Positions 63,192-64,000 of a DNA stretch of 64,000 nucleotides are shown here, piece by piece. Positions within the stretch are counted from its first letter, which is position 1, and every line of letters begins with the position of its first letter. The stretch covers positions 1-64,000 of the forward strand of contig CAVVPK010000042.1 in NCBI GenBank assembly GCA_963750065.1, in the 5' to 3' direction. Source of the DNA: CAVSRC01 sp963750065. GTDB taxonomy: Bacteria > Pseudomonadota > Alphaproteobacteria > Rhizobiales > Kaistiaceae. Under the pieces are notes generated by a model that had not been told where the DNA came from, searched no databases, and saw only the letters and a program-made list of their open reading frames with translations. The position numbers were made by a program, and so were the translations under genes.

Positions 63192-64000
63192 CTATTTCGC
63201 CGGACCGAGAACGTCGATGGCCTGCTTGACGAAGGTGGTGTCGACCACCTTGGACATGTCGACCGGCGTCGTGTAGTCGGTGCGCCCGTTCTCGCGGTGG
63301 ATGCGCTCGACATCGGCCAGCCCGTCCACGGGGATCGCCATGTTCGGGTCGTAGACCACCGGCTGGCCCTTGCGCAGCGCCGCCTCGGTCGAGTTGGTGT
63401 AGGTGAGGTAGGCGTCGATATTGGCCTGCGACAGGTAGTCGGCGCCCTGCATCATGCGCGCCGCCTCGGTGAGCGCCAGCACGAAGCGCTGGGCGACCTC
63501 GGGCCGCTCCTTGACGAACTTGGCCGAGCCGACGAAGGCGACGGTCATCAGGCCGGGCGTGAGATCGCCGGCAAGCTCGACGCCGTTGCCGCTCTCGATC
63601 ACCTGATCGGCATAGGGGGAGCCGAGGATGGCGGCGTCGATCGAGCCGTTGTCGAAGGCAGGCGGCATGTCGGCATTGCCGAGATTGATCGCCTGAACGT
63701 CGCGGATGGTGAGCTTGGCGCGCTCCAGCGCCTTGGCCAGCAGATATTCGCCGCCACTGCCGGGTCCGCCGGCGACGGCCACCTTGAGCCCCTTGAGATC
63801 GGCGATGTCCTTGACCTTGCCGGAGTCCTTCAGCGCCTTGCGCACTACCAGCTTGGTCGGGCTGTTCTCGAACGGCTCGAGCGCGCCCGGCGCGATGATG
63901 CGGATATCCATGCCGCGGTTCCAGCCATTCCACAGCGAGGTGACGATGGCGATGCCGCCGACGTCGATCGAGCCCTGGGTGAGGAAGGCGATGGCCTCGG
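63192..64000 (-). CDS. NitT/TauT-type ABC transporter substrate-binding protein (partial, N-terminus beyond window)
   Basis: The frame is open to the window end: it reads EAIAFLTQGSIDVGGIAIVT upstream of the internal ATG at 63911, so the gene starts beyond base 64000. About 269 residues are visible, including NSPTKLVVRKALKDSGK, DLKGLKVAVAGGPGSGGEYLLAKALE, FDNGSIDAAILGSPYADQVIE and ERPEVAQRFVLALTEAA, as in SsuA/NMT1-type periplasmic proteins. It heads the importer operon. The ligand cannot be named. Confidence 0.9.
   Translation of the reverse strand, partial: EAIAFLTQGSIDVGGIAIVTSLWNGWNRGMDIRIIAPGALEPFENSPTKLVVRKALKDSGKVKDIADLKGLKVAVAGGPGSGGEYLLAKALERAKLTIRDVQAINLGNADMPPAFDNGSIDAAILGSPYADQVIESGNGVELAGDLTPGLMTVAFVGSAKFVKERPEVAQRFVLALTEAARMMQGADYLSQANIDAYLTYTNSTEAALRKGQPVVYDPNMAIPVDGLADVERIHRENGRTDYTTPVDMSKVVDTTFVKQAIDVLGPAK

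Overview
The window is a GC-rich chromosomal segment of an alphaproteobacterium, most probably a member of the Hyphomicrobiales (Rhizobiales). This is inferred from the gene order rplU-rpmA-GNAT-GNAT-obgE-proB ... proA-nadD-rsfS-rlmH-envC-ctpA-(divergent polysaccharide deacetylase)-rppH, the separate F1 operon atpHAGD(x)C, tamA/tamB, and the many sugar ABC importers. No species can be named from sequence reading alone.

Layout. 0-22 kb is accessory carbon metabolism. A minus-strand catabolic operon (IclR regulator, Gfo/Idh oxidoreductase, IolD-like ThDP enzyme, aldehyde dehydrogenase) is interrupted by a three-gene cassette (split transketolase plus an RpiB/LacAB-type isomerase). The cassette is bounded by a 311-bp direct duplication and gene stubs. 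Divergent from the operon is a CUT1 sugar importer with its own ATPase, followed by a signal-less GH20 hexosaminidase and a GNAT protein resembling the acetyltransferase-like domain of O-GlcNAcase. Then comes an amino-sugar operon: DeoR regulator, BadF-type sugar kinase, a second CUT1 importer without an ATPase, an AgaS-like SIS protein, and a frameshifted, truncated tagatose-bisphosphate-aldolase subunit (KbaZ/GatZ type) that runs into a treZ fragment.

22-28.2 kb holds tamB and tamA (core envelope functions). 28.2-33.4 kb is a small degraded island between tamA and tRNA-Ser(CGA): an SDR fragment, a three-gene glycerol-3-phosphate-dehydrogenase-like redox module whose DUF1667 subunit carries an extra C-terminal domain, a chimeric ISL3/IS3 transposase remnant, and a phage-type integrase fragment abutting the tRNA 3' end.

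33.5-49.7 kb is core: the rplU-rpmA operon with a clear promoter and terminator, two GNATs, obgE (one frameshift in this sequence), proB, then a 4-kb insertion (DMT exporter, TetR, SDR, WS/DGAT-like acyltransferase) separating proB from proA-nadD-rsfS-rlmH-envC-ctpA. A 269-bp long inverted-repeat element sits just upstream of the polysaccharide-deacetylase-like gene and rppH. 49.7-55 kb is the ATP synthase F1 operon on the minus strand with a small two-helix membrane protein gene between atpD and atpC. 55.3-60.2 kb holds an outer-membrane protein, priA, transaldolase/FSA and an esterase. 60.2-60.9 kb is a long gene-free GC-rich stretch. The window ends with a DUF427 protein and a NitT/TauT-type ABC importer, whose binding protein is cut by the window edge.

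How the genes may work together (inference): the first 22 kb looks like a platform for importing oligosaccharides and amino sugars, cleaving them in the cytoplasm and feeding central metabolism. Several genes were lost or broken during repeated rearrangement. No CRISPR array or recognisable defence system is visible. The least explained items are the DUF1667 fusion, the atpD-atpC intervening gene, and the GH20 plus OGA-like GNAT pair.
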